From Flavobacterium rakeshii (GTDB lineage Bacteria; Bacteroidota; Bacteroidia; Flavobacteriales; Flavobacteriaceae), in the NCBI RefSeq assembly GCF_009741375.1, contig NZ_WOWP01000010.1, forward strand, positions 62,001 through 126,000: a DNA stretch of 64,000 bases, given 5' to 3'. Below, piece by piece: positions 63,175 through 64,000 of the stretch. The position numbers were made by a program, and so were the translations under genes. The notes beneath the pieces are model-generated. The model was not told the DNA's origin. It saw only the letters and a program-made list of their open reading frames with translations, and ran no database searches. Each line of letters begins with the position of its first letter. The stretch's first letter is position 1.

Positions 63175-64000
63175 ATGGAGATAAAACAAAACACTATATA
63201 TATTACAGGAGGCACTTATGCCCTACTTATTAAGGCACTTGAACAATGGATTGAAGCATATACCGATGTACTTAATCCTGATTTTATATTCCAAATTAAT
63301 CCGGTAAGCAATAACAAACACATAATAATCGCTGATAAGAGACTGGATAATGAGCTGTTTTTCTTTCTTGTTAATTACATCAAGTTCCCTATAAAGATTG
63401 AGTATAACATTAACTTAAAAGCTTATACTATTTTAGAAAGTCACTTTACAGGAAAACAGGCTATGATTTTTATTAATGAAAATGATAAAGAGTTTGATAA
63501 TGTAAATGCTGTAGCTACAGATAATGAGATTTTAAAATTTGATTTTGGAGGAAAATCAAAACAGATAAATAATAGTGATGTAATTTTTACATTACCTGAT
63601 TTTCAGCTAAGTGATTCCAAACATTCAAAAATAATAAAACCTAAAGAGAAGAAAAATTACAACACAAATGATAATACTGAGTCATCGGCTTCCTTTCAGC
63701 TCAACATCATAATTGCCATTTGTGTTATGATACTAATAGCTACTGCTCTTTTTTCACATAAAAATTTTTCCCTCTATAACATATTGGTATTTGTCGGATA
63801 TGGATTGTTGCTGTTCGGTGAGTATGAATTACTACAACATCCAAAAGCGTATAAAAAAGCTCTTGTTTTTTCGGTAATACTAGCTATTTACGGTATTATA
63901 CTATTACTAATCTCCCATACTGATGAAAAAGATAAAGATATTATTTTCTATCTTTCTCTTTCCCCTGTAATATTCCTTTTATACCAAAAACCAATACGAC
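63175..64000 (+). CDS. Hypothetical membrane protein (3' end outside window)
   Basis: About 275 residues are visible from the ATG at 63175 and the frame stays open to the window edge. The first 170 residues are soluble (start MEIKQNTIYITGGTYALLIK; later FDFGGKSKQINNSDVIFTLP), then a Lys- and Asn-rich linker. After that come at least three hydrophobic segments (LNIIIAICVMILIATALF, YNILVFVGYGLLLFGEY, KALVFSVILAIYGIILLLIS). This suggests a cytoplasmic domain plus a membrane domain. Family unknown. Confidence 0.75.
   Translation, partial: MEIKQNTIYITGGTYALLIKALEQWIEAYTDVLNPDFIFQINPVSNNKHIIIADKRLDNELFFFLVNYIKFPIKIEYNINLKAYTILESHFTGKQAMIFINENDKEFDNVNAVATDNEILKFDFGGKSKQINNSDVIFTLPDFQLSDSKHSKIIKPKEKKNYNTNDNTESSASFQLNIIIAICVMILIATALFSHKNFSLYNILVFVGYGLLLFGEYELLQHPKAYKKALVFSVILAIYGIILLLISHTDEKDKDIIFYLSLSPVIFLLYQKPIR

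Overview
The window is about 64 kb of an AT-rich, gene-dense chromosome from a member of the Bacteroidota, most likely Flavobacteriaceae and Flavobacterium-like. The evidence is the fused LpxC/FabZ gene, the fused E1 alpha/beta dehydrogenase, a GldM-type domain protein, DUF5723 and DUF983 proteins, short secreted proteins with flavobacterial signal peptides and SpII lipoboxes, weak Shine-Dalgarno sites, and repeated -7 boxes of the form TAnnTTTG. No insertion sequence, prophage, integrase, CRISPR array, rRNA or tRNA gene was seen. Most of the window is core metabolism and information processing, separated by clear hairpin/T-tract terminators.

Layout. 1-13.7 kb: 3' part of a thiamine-diphosphate E1 dehydrogenase, a succinate-semialdehyde-type aldehyde dehydrogenase, an OmpA-like porin, a META lipoprotein, a VWA-type membrane protein, FabG, a GNAT enzyme, three small proteins, a Sua5/YrdC-type tRNA threonylcarbamoyladenylate synthase and a UvrD/PcrA helicase. 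13.8-20.9 kb: a cobalamin riboswitch in front of a DUF71/COG2102 ATP-pyrophosphatase and a hotdog thioesterase, then a run of small secreted proteins and an M1 aminopeptidase. 21-31.9 kb: RecG, two tandem HAD phosphatases, an ECF sigma factor with a membrane protein and a Spy-like periplasmic protein, a YCF48-like lipoprotein, DUF983, an AraC regulator, an rRNA methyltransferase and a Crp/Fnr regulator. 32-40.4 kb: a thioesterase, a strong candidate structured RNA with its own promoter, a secreted protein made of two GldM-type modules, serine dehydratase, PanB, an RluA-family pseudouridine synthase, a DUF5723 protein and a YpfJ-type metalloprotease. 40.5-45.7 kb: an operon of a YfcE-like phosphoesterase, PabB, TilS and DsbD. 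45.7-53.4 kb: a CoA-disulfide-reductase-like flavoprotein, ComM-like ATPase, two unknown secreted proteins, TruA and an MsbA-like ABC exporter. 53.4-62.2 kb, minus strand: a glycosylase gene with an apparent 5' frameshift, SucD, two unknowns, then the lipid A cluster (second LpxD-like gene, efp, lpxA, lpxC/fabZ, lpxD, HD hydrolase). 62.2-64 kb: two unknown membrane proteins, the last cut by the window edge.

Functional links. The minus-strand lipid A block carries LpxD, LpxC/FabZ and LpxA, which make the acylated UDP-glucosamine precursor; EF-P sits inside it. PanB, PabB, FabG and the thioesterases serve coenzyme A, folate and acyl metabolism. TilS, TruA, Sua5, RluA and the RsmB-like enzyme modify tRNA or rRNA. 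The B12 riboswitch ties the DUF71 enzyme to cobalamin supply.

I found no multi-gene system that is clearly new. The items most worth a second look are the structured RNA at 32446-32617, the riboswitch-controlled DUF71 gene, the orphan double GldM-module protein, and the frameshifted glycosylase gene.
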